Part shown: positions 26,614 to 36,642 of the stretch, piece after piece
Layout of the letters: the number at the start of each line of letters is the position of its first letter
Position numbering within the stretch: the first letter of the stretch is position 1
NCBI GenBank assembly: GCA_026005015.1
Contig: BPKG01000002.1
Location: forward strand, 62,001-126,000
DNA: 64,000 bases
DNA from: Burkholderiales bacterium
Lineage (GTDB): Bacteria > Pseudomonadota > Gammaproteobacteria > Burkholderiales > UBA6910
Direction: 5' to 3'
Program-made: the position numbers and the translations under genes
The notes under the pieces: model-generated
The model's input: only the letters and a program-made list of their open reading frames with translations
Told to the model about the DNA's origin: nothing
Databases searched by the model: none

Positions 26614-28108
26614 TCAGCCCTCCCGGACCAGGGCGCGATAGAGCCCCAGGTACTGCTGAGCGCTTCGGCGCCAGCTGAAATCCCGCGCCATCCCGGCGCG
26701 CTGGATGCGCCGCCAAGCGTCCGGGTCCCGCCACAGGGCGAGCCCCCGGTCGATGGCGCCGAGAAACGCCTCTTCCGCCATGACCTCGAAGGCGAAGCCG
26801 GTGGCGGTGCCGGCGGCGAGGGTGGCGGGGGTGGCATCGGTCACCGAGTCCTTGAGCCCGCCGGTGGCGTGCACCACCGGGGGCGTGCCGTAGCGCTGGC
26901 TATACATCTGGTTCAAGCCGCAGGGCTCGAAGCGCGAGGGCATCAGGAACAGATCGGCGCCGCGCCTCGATCCGGTGAGCGAGAGGCTCGTCGTAGCCCA
27001 GGCGCACCGCGAGACAGCGGGGGAAAGCGCCGGGCGGCCTCGGCGAGGGCCTGTTCCAGCGCAGGATCGCCGCTCCCCAGCACGGCGAGCTGGGCGCCCC
27101 GCGCCGCCAGCCGGGGCGCGATGCGTGCTACCAGGTCGTGCCTTTCTGGGTCGTGAGCCGGCTCACCACGCCGAGGAGCGGCGCATCGGCCTCCTCCGGC
27201 AGCCCCAGCGAGCGCTGCAGCGCCCGCTTGTTCTCGCCCTTGCGTTCCAGGCGCTCGGCCGAGTAGGGGGCGGCGATGAAGGGATCCCGGGACGGGTCCC
27301 AGACCTCCGTGTCGATGCCGTTCAAGATTCCCGTCAGGTGGTCGCGGCGCGCCCGGAGCAGCCCATGGAGGCCGAAGCCCAGGGGCTCCGACTGGATTTC
27401 CTGGGCGTAGGTGGGGCTCACCGTGGTGATGTGGTCGGCGTAGTAGAGCCCCGCCTTGAGGAAGGAGAGCTGCCCGTAGTATTCCACGCCGATGGAGGGA
27501 AAAGGACTCGGGCGGCAGGCCCACCTGGGCCACCGTCTCGGCGGGGAAGATCCCCTGGAACGCCAGGTTGTGGACGGTCATCACGGTGGCGGCCGACCGC
27601 TGCGGAAGTAGTGGAGATAAGCGGGAGCGAGCCCCGCCTGCCAGTCGTTGCCGTGGACCACGTGGGGGCGCCAGGCGAGGGGGCTGCGGCTCGATCCCAG
27701 GAGCGCCGCGATCCGCCCCAGCAGGGCGAAGCGCAGGGCGTTGTCGGGCCAGTCCTTGCCGTCCGGCCCCAGGTAGGGACCGCCCTCCCGGCGGTAGAGT
27801 TCGGGGCAATCGATGATGAGGAGGGGGGCGGTGGCGTCCGAGCGGGCGGTGAGCAGCCGAGCCGGGGGAAACCCGGGCAGGTCTTTGACTTCCAGGATCA
27901 CCCGCTTGTGGCTCGCGCCCTGGAGCACGGCCGGGTAGCCGGGCACCAGGACCCGGACGTCCACGTTAAGGGCCGCCAGGGCCTTGGGCAGGGCTCCGCT
28001 CACGTCGCCGAGACCCCCGGTCTTGACCAGGGGATGAATCTCCGGCGTCACGAACAGGACGCGCAGGGGACTGCGGGATGGCGGTGGCATGGGGAGGGCG
28101 GAGGCCAT
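26614..28108 (-). pseudogene. glgA: Glycogen synthase, five apparent frameshifts
   Basis: GT5 glycogen synthase split over reading frames but co-linear throughout: start MASALP and KTGGLGDV, then [12 protein letters not shown], then [12 protein letters not shown] to [12 protein letters not shown] and [10 protein letters not shown], then [11 protein letters not shown], and finally MPSRFEPCGLNQ to the stop. Five 1-base changes explain it: a missing base near 27600, an extra base near 27500, a missing base near 27140, an extra base in the five-G run 27019-27023, and an extra base at 26953-26968. Correcting them gives about 497 aa, the normal length. Active-site motifs are intact and no nonsense substitution is seen, so consensus errors are likelier than decay. 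Confidence 0.85.
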
Positions 28109-28194
28109 GTGTTATAGTGGCCCGGTATTGTAGCGCGGGCTTCCGGCGCCCCCGGCGCAGGAAGACGGTTCCAGCGCTTTTTTTCCCCCTTTCC

Positions 28195-29027
28195 ATGCAG
28201 GTTGGCGTCCTCGGGATCGATGCCTTGGCGGTGGCCGTGACGCGCCGGCTGGCCGCCCAGGGCGTGGCGGTGCGGATCTACGCCCGGAAGCAGGCAGCCC
28301 TCGACGCCCTGCGCCGGGATGGGACGATCGCCGTCTCCCGGGGGGTGAAGGCCCTCTGCCAGGGACTCGATCCCCCGCGCAACCTGTTCCTCTTCGGCTG
28401 CGATGCCCGCCTGCTCGCCGCCCTCGTCTCCGCTGGATCGAGCCGGGGGACTGTATCGCGGATTGCATCGAGGGGGATCTGCGCGCCGCCGCGGAACGGG
28501 CCCGGCGCTTCAAGGCGCGGGGCGCCTTGGTCGCCGACCTGGGTCTGTTCACCGCGCCGGGGAGCGAAACCTACGGCTTCGGTCTGGCCATCGGGGGCGA
28601 GGCGGCCGCCTTCGGGCGCTTGAAGCCCCTGGCGGAGAAGCTGGTGGTGGACGGCGGGCCGCCCCCGGGCGGGTTCGGCGCGGTCCATGCAGGACCCGCG
28701 GGCTCCGGCCACTTCCTGAAGGCGCTGCAGGAACTGCTTCTGGAAAGCGCGGCGGCGGGAAGCGCCGAGGCGCTCCGGCATCTCGTCCAGGGGCCCGCTT
28801 CCCTCGCTTCGCCCGAGCTCCTCGCCCGCGCCTGGGACGCGGGCAGACACGCGAACGCCCGCTTGGAAGCCCTGTGTTGGTTGTACGTGAGCCTCGCGGG
28901 CGGCGACGCAGCGCCTCCCTGCCCGGCGGTCAACCTGGCGCGGGCGACCCTCGCCAGCACCCAGGCGGCGGCGGGCTTCCTGGACCGGCTCCAGGCGCTC
29001 CTGCGGGGACGAGGGCTCGGCGCTTAA
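28195..29027 (+). pseudogene. Degenerate 6-phosphogluconate dehydrogenase-like protein, one frameshift
   Basis: A Rossmann-fold N-terminus (QVGVLGIDALAVAVTRRLA) continues, after a missing base at about 28400-28437, in the next frame (IEPGDCIADC, then GALVADLGLF and GPAGSGHFLKALQELLLE). Corrected length about 277 aa, near the ~300 of short 6-phosphogluconate dehydrogenases. Several key residues differ: the second glycine pair of GxGxxG is lost, the GGxWG catalytic loop is absent, and the HN after the conserved Lys is replaced. It may be a non-catalytic paralogue. Divergent from glgA, whose start is 87 bp away. Confidence 0.65.
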
Positions 29028-29049
29028 AGAGCCCCTTCTGCGGGGGCGA

Positions 29050-29256
29050 CTATTCCAGCTCGATCTCGCCTTCGAAGGTGACGTCCACCTGAAGGCCGTC
29101 CACCGTCAGGCGCATCTTGGCGGGAAAGGTCTCGTTGCCTTTCACCCGGCCCGCCGACAGCGCCTTCTCCACCGCGTGCTCGATTTCCCGCTGGGAGCGG
29201 ATGCCCACCTTCTTGAGAAACTTGCGAATGCTCAGGTTCAGCGCTTCTTCGTTCAT
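29050..29256 (-). CDS. Small DUF6494-like protein
   Basis: 68 residues, cytosolic. The pattern LSIRKFLKKVGIRSQREIE then a beta-rich C-terminus (KMRLTVDGLQVDV, ending EGEIELE) matches a small proteobacterial family I recall as DUF6494. Function unknown. Convergent with the gene at 28195-29027, separated by 22 bp. Confidence 0.75.
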   Translation of the reverse strand: MNEEALNLSIRKFLKKVGIRSQREIEHAVEKALSAGRVKGNETFPAKMRLTVDGLQVDVTFEGEIELE

Positions 29257-29418
29257 GACCTGTCACGTGGGTTGGTGAGGGAGCCCCCACAGATTACTCC
29301 AAAACGCTTGCCTCGACACCGTAACAAAGGTTCGAGAATCCGCCGGCAATTCTTTGCGCCTTGGTGCGTCTAATGAAGGCCGGGTTTTCGCTTTTCTCGT
29401 TGTTCCCGGCAACAGGAT

Positions 29419-32400
29419 ATGAATACGAATATGCGCCTCCGTTTCCGCGGAGGCGGCGGCTCTCGCGGGGCCAGGGCGCCCGGGGGTGCGCCCGAACGAC
29501 CGCGCGGGCGTGGAGCGGAGACTTGGCCTTCCGCTCCCGTTTGTCTGCTTCTCTCGGCGCTGCCCCATCCGCCGGCCCGGCGGCGCCATCGCCGGCGCGT
29601 CGTCTGGGCGACGGCGGCTTTCGTCGCAGCGATGGCCGGGCTTGGGTTCTGGGAGCTGCAAACCTCCACCATCCAGGCGCAGCAGCTCTCCCGCTACGCC
29701 CAGGCGATCCGGTTCTGGGTGGAGCCGGGCGCGAATCCCTCGATCCGTTTCCCCGGGCCGGGACCTTTCGACCAGCGCATGGGCTACAGCCGCCTTCCGG
29801 CGTTCCTCGAGCGTCTTGAAGCCGAAGGCTTCGTTGTGGAGCGGCAAGCCCGCGCCTCTCCCACCCTGACTGCCCTGATGGACCTAGGGCTTTTTCCCAT
29901 CTACCGAGAAAAGAACCAGACGGGCCTCAAGGTGTTGGACTGCCGGGGGCGGCCTCTCTACGCCTTCGATTTTCCTCAGCGGGTCTACCAGAACTTCGCC
30001 GAAGTGCCACCCCTGGTGGTGGCCGCGCTCCTCTTCATCGAGAACCGGGAGCTGCTCGACACCCGCTATCCCTATCGCAATCCGGCAGTGGAGTGGGACC
30101 GGCTGGCCAATGCGGTGCTCAGCCGGATGGTACACCTGGTGGCCGAGGACTATCCTTCGCCGGGAGGAAGCACCCTGGCCACCCAGATGGAAAAGTACCG
30201 CCATTCCCCCGGCGGCCGGACCGATTCCGCCGAAGAGAAGGTGCGGCAGATGGTCTCCGCGTCGCTCCGGGCCTATCTCCACGGGAACGAGACCCTTACC
30301 GCTCGCCGGCAGATCGTGGTGGATTACCTGAACACGGTGCCCCTGGCGGCGGCGCCCGGCTTCGGCGAGGTAGTGGGCCTCGGCGACGGCCTGTGGGCCT
30401 GGTACGGGGAGGACTTCGACGCGGTGAACGCTCGGCTGCGCCAGGCGCCCCAGGGACCCGAGGAGCTCGAGGCCCAGGCCCGGGCGTTTCGCCAGGTCTT
30501 GAGCCTGCTCATCGCCCAGCGGCGTCCCTCCGAGCTGCTCAACGGGGGGCGGGAGCGACTGGATTCCCTCACCGACAGTTACTTGCGGCTGATGGCGAAG
30601 GAGGGGGTGGTCGAGGGCGCCTTGGCCCGGACCGCCCTGCGGATTCGGGTGGTGCCCCGGGCCTCCGCACCCCTGGCGTCGCCGGGCTCCTTCCTCGAGC
30701 GCAAGGGGGCGGACGCGGCGCGGGTCAAGACGGCCCGGCTCCTGGGGGTGGCGAGCCTCTACGAGCTGGATCGCCTGGACCTCACCGTGGAAACGCCGCT
30801 CGAGGGTTCGCTGCAAAATGAAGTCTCGGAGGCGCTGCGCCGGCTCGCCGATCCCCGCTCCGCTCGGGAGGCCGGCTTGCTGGAGCCCAAGCTCCTCGCC
30901 CGGGGAGACCCGTCCCAGGTGATCTACAGCTTCACCCTCGTGGAGCGGGCAGCCGGTGCCAACCGGGTGCGGGTCCAGGCCGACAGCATCGATCAGCCCT
31001 TCGACGTGAACGAGGGGGCGAAGCTGGACCTGGGCTCCACCGCCAAGCTGCGCACCCTGGTGACCTATCTGGAGCTGATCGCCGAGCTCCACGCCCGCTA
31101 CGGAGCGCTCCCGCCGGAAGCGTTGCGTAAGGTCGAAGCGAGCCCCCGGGATCCCCTGACCCGCTGGGCCTTGGATTACCTGGGAAAGGCTCAGGACCGG
31201 AGCCTTCCCGCCATGCTGGAGGCGGCCCTGGACCGGCGTTACTCCGCGAGCCCCCACGAGACCTTCTTCACCGGAGGAGGGCTCCACCGCTTCGAGAACT
31301 TCCGACCCGAGGATGACGTTCGGGTGGTAAGCGTGGGAGAGGCGTTCCGCGACTCCATCAACCTGCCCTTCGTGCGCCTGATGCGGGACATCGTGCACCA
31401 CGTTATGTTCCGGGAGCCCGGCTCCACCGCCCGGGTTCTGGAGGATCCCACCCATCCGGCTCGAGCCCAGTATCTCTCCCGGTTCGCCGACCGGGAGGGG
31501 CGGGAGTTCGTGCGCCGCTTCTACGCCAAGTACCGGGGCAAGTCGCCGGAGGAGATGCTGGCTCTCCTCGCCCAGGGGGTGCGGCCGGCGCCGGCGCGGC
31601 TCGCGGCCGCCTTCCGCGCCGTGGCTCCCGAGGCCGAGCTCGAGGCGCTGGAAGCGTTCCTGGCGGCGCACCTGCCCGCCGGGCGGGCCTTCGATGCAGC
31701 CGCGCTGTACCAAGCCTACGCGCCCGGCCGCTATGACCTGGCGGACCAGGGTTTCCTCGCCGGGGTGCATCCCCTGGAGCTGTGGGTGGTGGAGTTCCTG
31801 CGCCGCCACCCTGGGGCGAGCCTCGGCGTGACGGTGGAAGCGAGCCGGGAGGCGCGCCAGGCGGTGTACCAGTGGCTCTTCCGCACGCGGCACAAGGATG
31901 CCCAGGACCGGCGGATCTGGAGCCTGATGGAAGCGGAGGCGTTCATGGAGATCCACCAGCGCTGGCGGCGGCTGGGTTATCCCTTCGATGCTCTGGTGCC
32001 TTCCTACGCTACCGCCATCGGCAGCTCCGCCGACCGCCCGGCCGCGCTGGCGGAGTTGATGGGCATCCTCGTCAACGAGGGCGTGCGGCTGCCCACGGTG
32101 CGCCTGGAAGCGCTGTACTTCGCCCGGGCTACCCCTTTCGAGACCCGCAGCGCGTTCCAAGCCCCAGCCGGCGAGCGGGTATTGCCCGCGGAGGTGGCGG
32201 CGGCGGTGCGGCGCGCCCTGGAAGACGTGGTGGCCCGGGGCACGGGGCGGCGGCTCCCTGCCGCGTTGACCCTCGCGGACGGTTCAGTGGCGGCCCTGGG
32301 GGGCAAGACCGGCACCGGCGACCATCGCTTCGAGGTCTACGCCGCTGGAGGCCGGCTCGTGGAGTCCCGGGTCATGGGCCGGGCCGCCACCTTCGTCTTC

Positions 32401-32622
32401 CTGATCGGGGACCGCTACTTCGGCACGGTGAGCGCCTACGTGCCCGGGGAAAAAGCCAAGGACTACCGGTTCACCAGCGCCTTGCCGGTGCAGGTGTTGA
32501 AAGGCCTCCTGCCGGTGCTGGAGCGGCATCTGGGGGCGACGTGCCCGGCTGCGCCGGCGCGCCTTCTGGCCGACACCTCCGCCGCGGCGCTCACGCCCCC
32601 CGGGAGCGGGCGTAATCGATGA
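29419..32622 (+). CDS. Large class A penicillin-binding protein (transglycosylase/transpeptidase)
   Basis: 1067-residue peptidoglycan synthase-like protein. N-terminal tail rich in Arg/Gly, then one membrane anchor (~residues 60-80). GT51 domain: [13 protein letters not shown] carries the catalytic Glu (~208), followed by [11 protein letters not shown]. Transpeptidase motifs: STAK (~539), SIN (~647) and KTGTGDH (~963). The ~300 residues between SIN and KTG exceed what is usual for PBP1a/1b and suggest an inserted helical domain. The start has no strong ribosome site; the ATG at 29431 is an alternative. The 3' end overlaps pgi by 32 bp. Confidence 0.87.
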   Translation: MNTNMRLRFRGGGGSRGARAPGGAPERPRGRGAETWPSAPVCLLLSALPHPPARRRHRRRVVWATAAFVAAMAGLGFWELQTSTIQAQQLSRYAQAIRFWVEPGANPSIRFPGPGPFDQRMGYSRLPAFLERLEAEGFVVERQARASPTLTALMDLGLFPIYREKNQTGLKVLDCRGRPLYAFDFPQRVYQNFAEVPPLVVAALLFIENRELLDTRYPYRNPAVEWDRLANAVLSRMVHLVAEDYPSPGGSTLATQMEKYRHSPGGRTDSAEEKVRQMVSASLRAYLHGNETLTARRQIVVDYLNTVPLAAAPGFGEVVGLGDGLWAWYGEDFDAVNARLRQAPQGPEELEAQARAFRQVLSLLIAQRRPSELLNGGRERLDSLTDSYLRLMAKEGVVEGALARTALRIRVVPRASAPLASPGSFLERKGADAARVKTARLLGVASLYELDRLDLTVETPLEGSLQNEVSEALRRLADPRSAREAGLLEPKLLARGDPSQVIYSFTLVERAAGANRVRVQADSIDQPFDVNEGAKLDLGSTAKLRTLVTYLELIAELHARYGALPPEALRKVEASPRDPLTRWALDYLGKAQDRSLPAMLEAALDRRYSASPHETFFTGGGLHRFENFRPEDDVRVVSVGEAFRDSINLPFVRLMRDIVHHVMFREPGSTARVLEDPTHPARAQYLSRFADREGREFVRRFYAKYRGKSPEEMLALLAQGVRPAPARLAAAFRAVAPEAELEALEAFLAAHLPAGRAFDAAALYQAYAPGRYDLADQGFLAGVHPLELWVVEFLRRHPGASLGVTVEASREARQAVYQWLFRTRHKDAQDRRIWSLMEAEAFMEIHQRWRRLGYPFDALVPSYATAIGSSADRPAALAELMGILVNEGVRLPTVRLEALYFARATPFETRSAFQAPAGERVLPAEVAAAVRRALEDVVARGTGRRLPAALTLADGSVAALGGKTGTGDHRFEVYAAGGRLVESRVMGRAATFVFLIGDRYFGTVSAYVPGEKAKDYRFTSALPVQVLKGLLPVLERHLGATCPAAPARLLADTSAAALTPPGSGRNR

Positions 32623-34231
32623 GCCCGCGGGTGGAGGCGTCGTGGGTGGCCGTCGGCCCCGCGGGCCCTTCCAGTTCGGGAAGGATGGATTTGGCGAGCT
32701 GCTTGCCCAGCTCCACGCCCCACTGGTCGAAGGGGTTGATGTGGAGGATGACGCTCTCCACGAACACTTTATGCTCGTAGAGGGCGAGGAGCGCGCCCAG
32801 GGCGTAGGGGGTGAGCTTCTCGTAGACCAGGGTGGTGCTGGGGCGGTTGCCGGGGAACACCTGGTAGGGGAGCAGCCGCTCCAGGGCTTCTCCCCCAATC
32901 CCCTTCGCTTCCAGCTCGGCGCGGGCCTCGGCCTCGGTCTTCCCACGCATGAGGGCCTCGGTCTGGGCGAAGCAGTGGGCGATGAGCATGCGCTGGTGGG
33001 CGGCGAGGGGATGGTGGGCCTTCAGCCCCACCAGGAAGTCCGCCGAGACGAGCTGGGTGCCCTGGTGCAGGAGCTGGAAGAAGGCGTGCTGGCCGTTGGT
33101 GCCTGGCTCGCCCCAGAGGACCACGCCGGTCTGATAGTCCACCGTCCGCCCGTCCCGGTCCACCTGCTTGCCCAGGCTCTCCATTTCCAGTTGCTGCAAA
33201 TAGGCGGGAAGCCGGGCCAGGTGCTGGTCGTAGGGAAGCACCGCGTGGGAGCGTACGCCGAGGAAGTTGGCGTACCACACCGCCAGCAGCCCTAGGATCA
33301 CCGGCGCGTTTTTTTCCAGGGGCGCTTCGGCGAAGTGCCGGTCCATGGCCCGGGCGCCCGCCAAGAGCTCCGCAAAGCGGTCGAAGCCCACGGCAATGCA
33401 CAGGGGAAGCCCGATGGCGGACCAGAGGGAATAGCGCCCCCCCACCCAATCCCAGAACTCGAACATGTTGTGGGGCGCGATGCCGAACTTCTGCACCTCC
33501 TCTCCATTGGTGGACACGGCGACGAAATGGCGCGGCACCGCGGAGCCGGTGCGCAGCCCCTGGAGCAGCCATTCCCGGGCCGAACGGGCGTTGGCCAAGG
33601 TCTCCTGGGTGGTGAAGGTCTTAGAGGCCACGATGAAGAGCGTGGTCTCGGGATCGAGCCCGGCGAGGGTGTCGGTCAGATGGCTGCCGTCCACGTTGGA
33701 GACGAAGCGTACCCGAAGCTCGGGGCTGCCGTAAGGGCGCAGGGCCTCGGTGGCCATGGCCGGGCCCAGGTCCGAGCCGCCGATGCCGATGTTGACCACG
33801 TCGGTGAAGGGCTTGCCCGTGATGCCGCGCAGGTTCCCGCTGCGCACCGCGTCGGAGAAGCGCCGCATGTGCTCCAGCACCCGCTGCACGTCGGGCAACA
33901 CATCGCGACCCTGGAAATGGACGGGCCGATCGGCCCGCAGCGCGGTGTGGAGCGCGGCCCGCTGCTCGGTGTGGTTGACCAGGTCGCCCCCGAGCAGCCG
34001 CTCGATCCAGCGGGGGAGCTCCGCCTGACGGGCGAGCTGGACGAGTAGGGCCAGGGTTTCCTCGGTGATCCGGTTCTTGGAATAGTCGATCAACAATCCC
34101 GTCGCCTCCAGGGAAAAGCGCTCGAAGCGCCGGGGATCGGCGGCGAAAAGCTCGCGCAGGTGGCGGCCTTCCAGGCAGGCGTGGTGGGCCGCCAGCGCCT
34201 TCCAGGCGGGGGAATCGGTCAAACGGCTCAT
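32591..34231 (-). CDS. pgi: Glucose-6-phosphate isomerase
   Basis: Interconverts glucose-6-phosphate and fructose-6-phosphate. 546 residues, typical of the bacterial/eukaryotic type. Signatures: [28 protein letters not shown], the [18 protein letters not shown] region, and [12 protein letters not shown] near the C-terminus. It links the surrounding glycogen genes to central metabolism. Convergent with the PBP gene, with a 32-bp overlap of the 3' ends. Confidence 0.97.
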   Translation of the reverse strand: MSRLTDSPAWKALAAHHACLEGRHLRELFAADPRRFERFSLEATGLLIDYSKNRITEETLALLVQLARQAELPRWIERLLGGDLVNHTEQRAALHTALRADRPVHFQGRDVLPDVQRVLEHMRRFSDAVRSGNLRGITGKPFTDVVNIGIGGSDLGPAMATEALRPYGSPELRVRFVSNVDGSHLTDTLAGLDPETTLFIVASKTFTTQETLANARSAREWLLQGLRTGSAVPRHFVAVSTNGEEVQKFGIAPHNMFEFWDWVGGRYSLWSAIGLPLCIAVGFDRFAELLAGARAMDRHFAEAPLEKNAPVILGLLAVWYANFLGVRSHAVLPYDQHLARLPAYLQQLEMESLGKQVDRDGRTVDYQTGVVLWGEPGTNGQHAFFQLLHQGTQLVSADFLVGLKAHHPLAAHQRMLIAHCFAQTEALMRGKTEAEARAELEAKGIGGEALERLLPYQVFPGNRPSTTLVYEKLTPYALGALLALYEHKVFVESVILHINPFDQWGVELGKQLAKSILPELEGPAGPTATHDASTRGLIDYARSRGA

Positions 34232-34302
34232 GGGGCCAGAAAGGGGGCTGGAAAGGATGCTTCGATTTTAACCGGCATCCGGCGACCCCCCAACCGCTCC
34301 CC

Positions 34303-34333
34303 CGAAAACGAAAAGCCCCGGACGAACCGGGGC
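34303..34333 (-). terminator. Intrinsic terminator downstream of the phasin gene
   Basis: On the minus strand, GCCCCGG, a 5-base loop and CCGGGGC are followed directly by TTTTCGTTTTCG. A textbook Rho-independent terminator 25 bp after the phasin stop. Confidence 0.85.
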
Positions 34334-34357
34334 CAGGCGATCCAGAAGGAAAACGAC

Positions 34358-34900
34358 TTACGCTTTGGCGGCCTTTTTCTTGGCGGCGCTGACGGCGGCG
34401 GCAGCCGTGTTCACGTTGGCTTCCGCCAGCTCGGCTACTTGCTTGGCGGCCTTGGAGAAGCTGTCGTAGGCGCTGTTGGCGGCGGCGATGCCCGACTTGA
34501 TGAAGGAGACGGCGGCCTCGGAGCCTGCGGGACCCGACCTGGATACCTTCTCGATCTGCTCGATCAGGGCCTGGCCGAAGGCGCTGACCCGACCTTCCAC
34601 CGCTTTGGCCGCGGCCGCCTGAGTCTCGGCGGCGATCTCGTAGACGTTCCTGAGATAGCTCAGCACCTTTTCCGCCTGGGGCTCGACGGTGGCCGGTTGC
34701 AACGCCAGGAGCTCTTGCAGGCTTTTCGCTTCCAGGGCGGTTCGGGCGGTGCGGGCGGTTTCGTTCAACGCTTCCCGAGCGGCTGCCAGGTTGAGCTGGG
34801 CGAGCTTCTCGGTGCCGTCCAGGGCGACCTGGGAAATTTCCACTGCGGCGGCCAGATTCGCTTGTTGGAAAGCGATGAAGGGTTCATGGGTGGCGTACAT
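34358..34900 (-). CDS. Phasin family protein
   Basis: 180-residue, Ala-rich, almost wholly helical protein that coats polyhydroxyalkanoate granules. N-terminus PFIAFQQANLAAAVEISQVALDGTEKL and the Lys-rich tail (AAKKKAAKA) are typical of the betaproteobacterial PhaP-type phasin. The tail resembles histone-like DNA-binding phasins, but one AAKKK repeat is too little to claim that. Own promoter, possible operator and terminator. The neighbouring thiolase supports a role in PHB storage. Confidence 0.93.
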   Translation of the reverse strand: MYATHEPFIAFQQANLAAAVEISQVALDGTEKLAQLNLAAAREALNETARTARTALEAKSLQELLALQPATVEPQAEKVLSYLRNVYEIAAETQAAAAKAVEGRVSAFGQALIEQIEKVSRSGPAGSEAAVSFIKSGIAAANSAYDSFSKAAKQVAELAEANVNTAAAAVSAAKKKAAKA

Positions 34901-34944
34901 GGGTTGCTCCTTGGAGGTTAAGGGGTGAGAGGAGAGGGGATGTG

Positions 34945-34958
34945 TTGCTGCAATGCAA
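34945..34958 (-). promoter_or_regulatory. Candidate operator in the phasin leader (PhaR-like)
   Basis: The inverted repeat TTGC-N6-GCAA (with the core TGCAAT) lies between the phasin -10 box and the start codon. TGC/GCA-rich sites at this position are bound by PhaR, which represses phasin genes until PHB granules form. No phaR gene is in this window; the assignment is by sequence resemblance. Confidence 0.45.
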
Positions 34959-34967
34959 TAACACTAC

Positions 34968-34995
34968 ATTCTATAGGAAATTCAATCGGTGTCAA
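34968..34995 (-). promoter_or_regulatory. Sigma-70 promoter of the phasin gene
   Basis: Minus strand: a consensus TTGACA (34990-34995), 16-base spacer and TAGAAT (34968-34973), 68 bases upstream of the start codon. This is one of the best promoter matches in the window and suits a highly expressed granule protein. Confidence 0.72.
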
Positions 34996-35189
34996 CTTGT
35001 CTAGGCTACTTTGATCAAGCTGGAACATTGTAACGCACAAAAAAGGCAGGAGGATGAAAGAAATCCTTCGAATGGAACCCGGAGGCTCTAGGCCAACCCC
35101 AAAATTACCGGGCTGGGATGGCCAAAATGACCCATAGGAGCTGGGCGCCCGGTCCTGTTGGCCCGCGGAAGGACCCGCTGGGCCGTAAA

Positions 35190-35227
35190 GCGAAAAAAGA
35201 GAAAGGGATGGGCGGGACGCCCACCCC
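35190..35227 (-). terminator. Intrinsic terminator downstream of the thiolase gene
   Basis: 10-bp stem (with one G-U pair) and 3-base loop at 35205-35227, followed on the minus strand by TTTCTCTTTTTTC. It lies 50 bp past the thiolase stop. Confidence 0.78.
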
Positions 35228-35277
35228 TTGCATCACGGCGGGCGACTCGTCCAGAAGACGAGCCGCGCCCCGGGGGA

Positions 35278-36465
35278 TCAGAGCCGCTCGTAGACAGCGG
35301 CGATGCCCTGGCCTCCGCCGATGCACATGGTCACCAGGGCGTACTTGCCCTGGATGCGTTGCAGCTCGTACAGGGCCTTCACCGTGAGGATCGCGCCCGT
35401 GGCGCCGATGGGGTGTCCCAAGGCCACCGCGCCGCCGTTCGGGTTGGTCCTGGCCGGATCCAGCTCCAGCTCCTTCGCCACCGCGCAGGCCTGGGCGGCG
35501 AAGGCCTCGTTGGATTCGATCACGTCCATGTCGGCGAGCTTGAGCCCGGCCCGCTCCAAGGCTTTCTTCACCGCCGGCACCGGACCGATGCCCATGTACT
35601 TGGGATCGACGCCGGCGTGGCCGTAGGACACCAGGCGCGCCATGGGCTTCAAGCCCTTCTTCTCCGCGTACTTCGCCTCCGCCAGCACCACCGCCGCCGC
35701 GCCGTCGTTGATGCCGGAGGCGTTGCCCGCCGTGACCGTGCCGTCCTTCTGGAACACGGGCTTGAGCTTGGAGAGGCCTTCGGGATTCACGTCCCGGCGC
35801 ACGTGCTCGTCCGTGTCGAAGACCACCGTTCCCTTCTTGCTCTTGATCTCGATGGGGACGATCTGCTCCTTGAAGTAGCCCTTGTCGATGGCGTTGGCCG
35901 CCCGCTTGTGGCTCTCGACGGCGAAGGCGTCCTGCCGTTCCCGGCTGATGCCCCACTTGGCGGCCACGTTTTCCGCCGTGATGCCCATGTGCACCGTGTC
36001 GAAGGGGTCGGTGAGCGCCCCCACCATCATGTCGATGGCCTGGGTGGCGTTCATGCGCGCCCCCCAGCGCAGGGCGGGCATCAGGTAGCCGCCCCGGCTC
36101 ATGGACTCCGCGCCTCCGCCCACGGCCACGTCCGCATCCCCCAGTAAGATGGTCTGGGCCGCGGACACGATGGCCTGGAGGCCGCTGCCGCACAGCCGGT
36201 TGAGGGTGAGGGCGGGCGTCTCATGGGGCAGCCCCCCGTTGATACACACCACCCGGGAAAGGTACATGTCCTTCGCTTCCCCGTGGATCACGCTGCCGAA
36301 CACCAGGTGGCCCACCTCTTTCCCGTCCACCTGGGCGCGCTTGACCGCTTCGCGCACTACCGTGGCGCCCAGTTCGGTGGGGGGGATGTCTTTGAGGCTG
36401 CCGCCGTAGTCGCCGATGGCGGTGCGGACTCCGCTGAGCACAACGACTTCTCGTGAAGTGGCCAT
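35278..36465 (-). CDS. bktB: Beta-ketothiolase / acetyl-CoA C-acetyltransferase (BktB-like)
   Basis: 395-residue thiolase. Catalytic Cys in NRLCGSGLQA, His in GHPIGATGA, Cys in MCIGGGQGIA. Condenses two acyl-CoA units in PHB synthesis or cleaves beta-ketoacyl-CoA. The sequence is closest in character to BktB-type thiolases, but a PhaA-type assignment cannot be excluded without comparison. Upstream of the phasin on the same strand, separated by a terminator and the phasin promoter, so they are independently transcribed but functionally linked. Confidence 0.9.
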   Translation of the reverse strand: MATSREVVVLSGVRTAIGDYGGSLKDIPPTELGATVVREAVKRAQVDGKEVGHLVFGSVIHGEAKDMYLSRVVCINGGLPHETPALTLNRLCGSGLQAIVSAAQTILLGDADVAVGGGAESMSRGGYLMPALRWGARMNATQAIDMMVGALTDPFDTVHMGITAENVAAKWGISRERQDAFAVESHKRAANAIDKGYFKEQIVPIEIKSKKGTVVFDTDEHVRRDVNPEGLSKLKPVFQKDGTVTAGNASGINDGAAAVVLAEAKYAEKKGLKPMARLVSYGHAGVDPKYMGIGPVPAVKKALERAGLKLADMDVIESNEAFAAQACAVAKELELDPARTNPNGGAVALGHPIGATGAILTVKALYELQRIQGKYALVTMCIGGGQGIAAVYERL

Positions 36466-36642
36466 GGACGTTCTCCTTTGGGATGGTCAGGGCTCAAAGC
36501 GCGTTTCTCCGCGCTGTTTGGGGTAGGAATGGAAAAGCCAGTTTACGCCTCTCCCCATGCCCTGTCGAGAAGAATGATGCGCCACAACAATAATAGATAT
36601 GCGATTGTTTTAATGAATTTTTTTGTGGTTTTTCGTTCCCCT

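Noticed and set aside
29884-32160. 758-codon minus-strand frame
   Set aside because: Antisense shadow of the PBP gene; composition is that of reversed GC-rich codons and no domain is visible.
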